This document shows positions 6,363 through 6,388 of a stretch of 6,388 bases of DNA, piece after piece; the stretch's first letter is position 1; the number at the start of each line of letters is the position of its first letter. Under the pieces are notes generated by a model. That model had not been told where the DNA came from, made no database searches, and saw only the letters and a list, made by a program, of their open reading frames with translations. The DNA comes from Thermoplasmata archaeon (GTDB lineage Archaea; Thermoplasmatota; Thermoplasmata; Thermoplasmatales; Thermoplasmataceae), in the NCBI GenBank assembly GCA_021797025.1, contig JAKAAK010000188.1:1-6388 (forward strand). The letters are read 5' to 3'. A program made the position numbers and the translations under genes.

Positions 6363-6388
6363 ACGGGCAACATCCAGTAATTCAAGGG

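Noticed and set aside
5822..6385. Long open frame of 187 codons on the minus strand opposite the DUF1641 gene
   Set aside because: It lies fully antisense to the DUF1641 gene and the end of the SQR-like gene, both with family motifs and a good ribosome site; its serine- and phenylalanine-rich product has no recognisable domain and looks like a codon-composition shadow.

Overview
This window is almost certainly archaeal and most like the Thermoplasmatales (Ferroplasma or Cuniculiplasma relatives). The base composition is moderately low in GC. Arginine is mostly AGG/AGA and isoleucine often ATA. A-T rich TATA-like boxes lie 23-40 bases ahead of starts, Shine-Dalgarno sequences resemble GGATGAT or GAGGTGG, and the gene families fit. 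This placement rests on gene content and style, not on a database match.

Left part, all on the minus strand, read from right to left: iorA (2671-4542) and iorB (2072-2674) encode the two subunits of indolepyruvate:ferredoxin oxidoreductase and overlap by 4 bases. After a 122-base gap with its own likely promoter comes a fused cobA-hemD gene (660-1949). Its N-terminal half is uroporphyrinogen-III C-methyltransferase and its C-terminal half is a short, divergent uroporphyrinogen-III synthase-like domain. This overlaps by 14 bases a cbiE-type precorrin methyltransferase gene that runs off the left edge (1-673). The fusion and cbiE form the start of a tetrapyrrole/cobalamin operon that probably continues leftward.

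Middle: a divergent control region of about 209 bases (4543-4751) separates iorA from the rightward genes. It holds TATA-like boxes facing both ways, one of them palindromic, and two overlapping dyad symmetries just ahead of the rightward promoter.

Right part, plus strand: an FAD-dependent sulfide:quinone oxidoreductase-like protein (4752-5885), with exactly two cysteines at the positions expected for the redox-active pair, is followed with no gap by a DUF1641-type helical protein of unknown role (5886-6362). The two look translationally coupled and probably act together at the membrane in sulfide or sulfur-linked electron transfer. The last 26 bases hold nothing recognisable.

How the genes relate: iorAB feeds electrons from amino-acid-derived aryl pyruvates into ferredoxin; the SQR-DUF1641 pair would feed electrons from sulfide into quinone; cobA-hemD-cbiE make the corrin precursor. 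No RNA gene, CRISPR array, insertion sequence or clear terminator was seen, and no gap exceeds 300 bases. The genes belong to known families; the least understood are the DUF1641 partner and the divergent control region.
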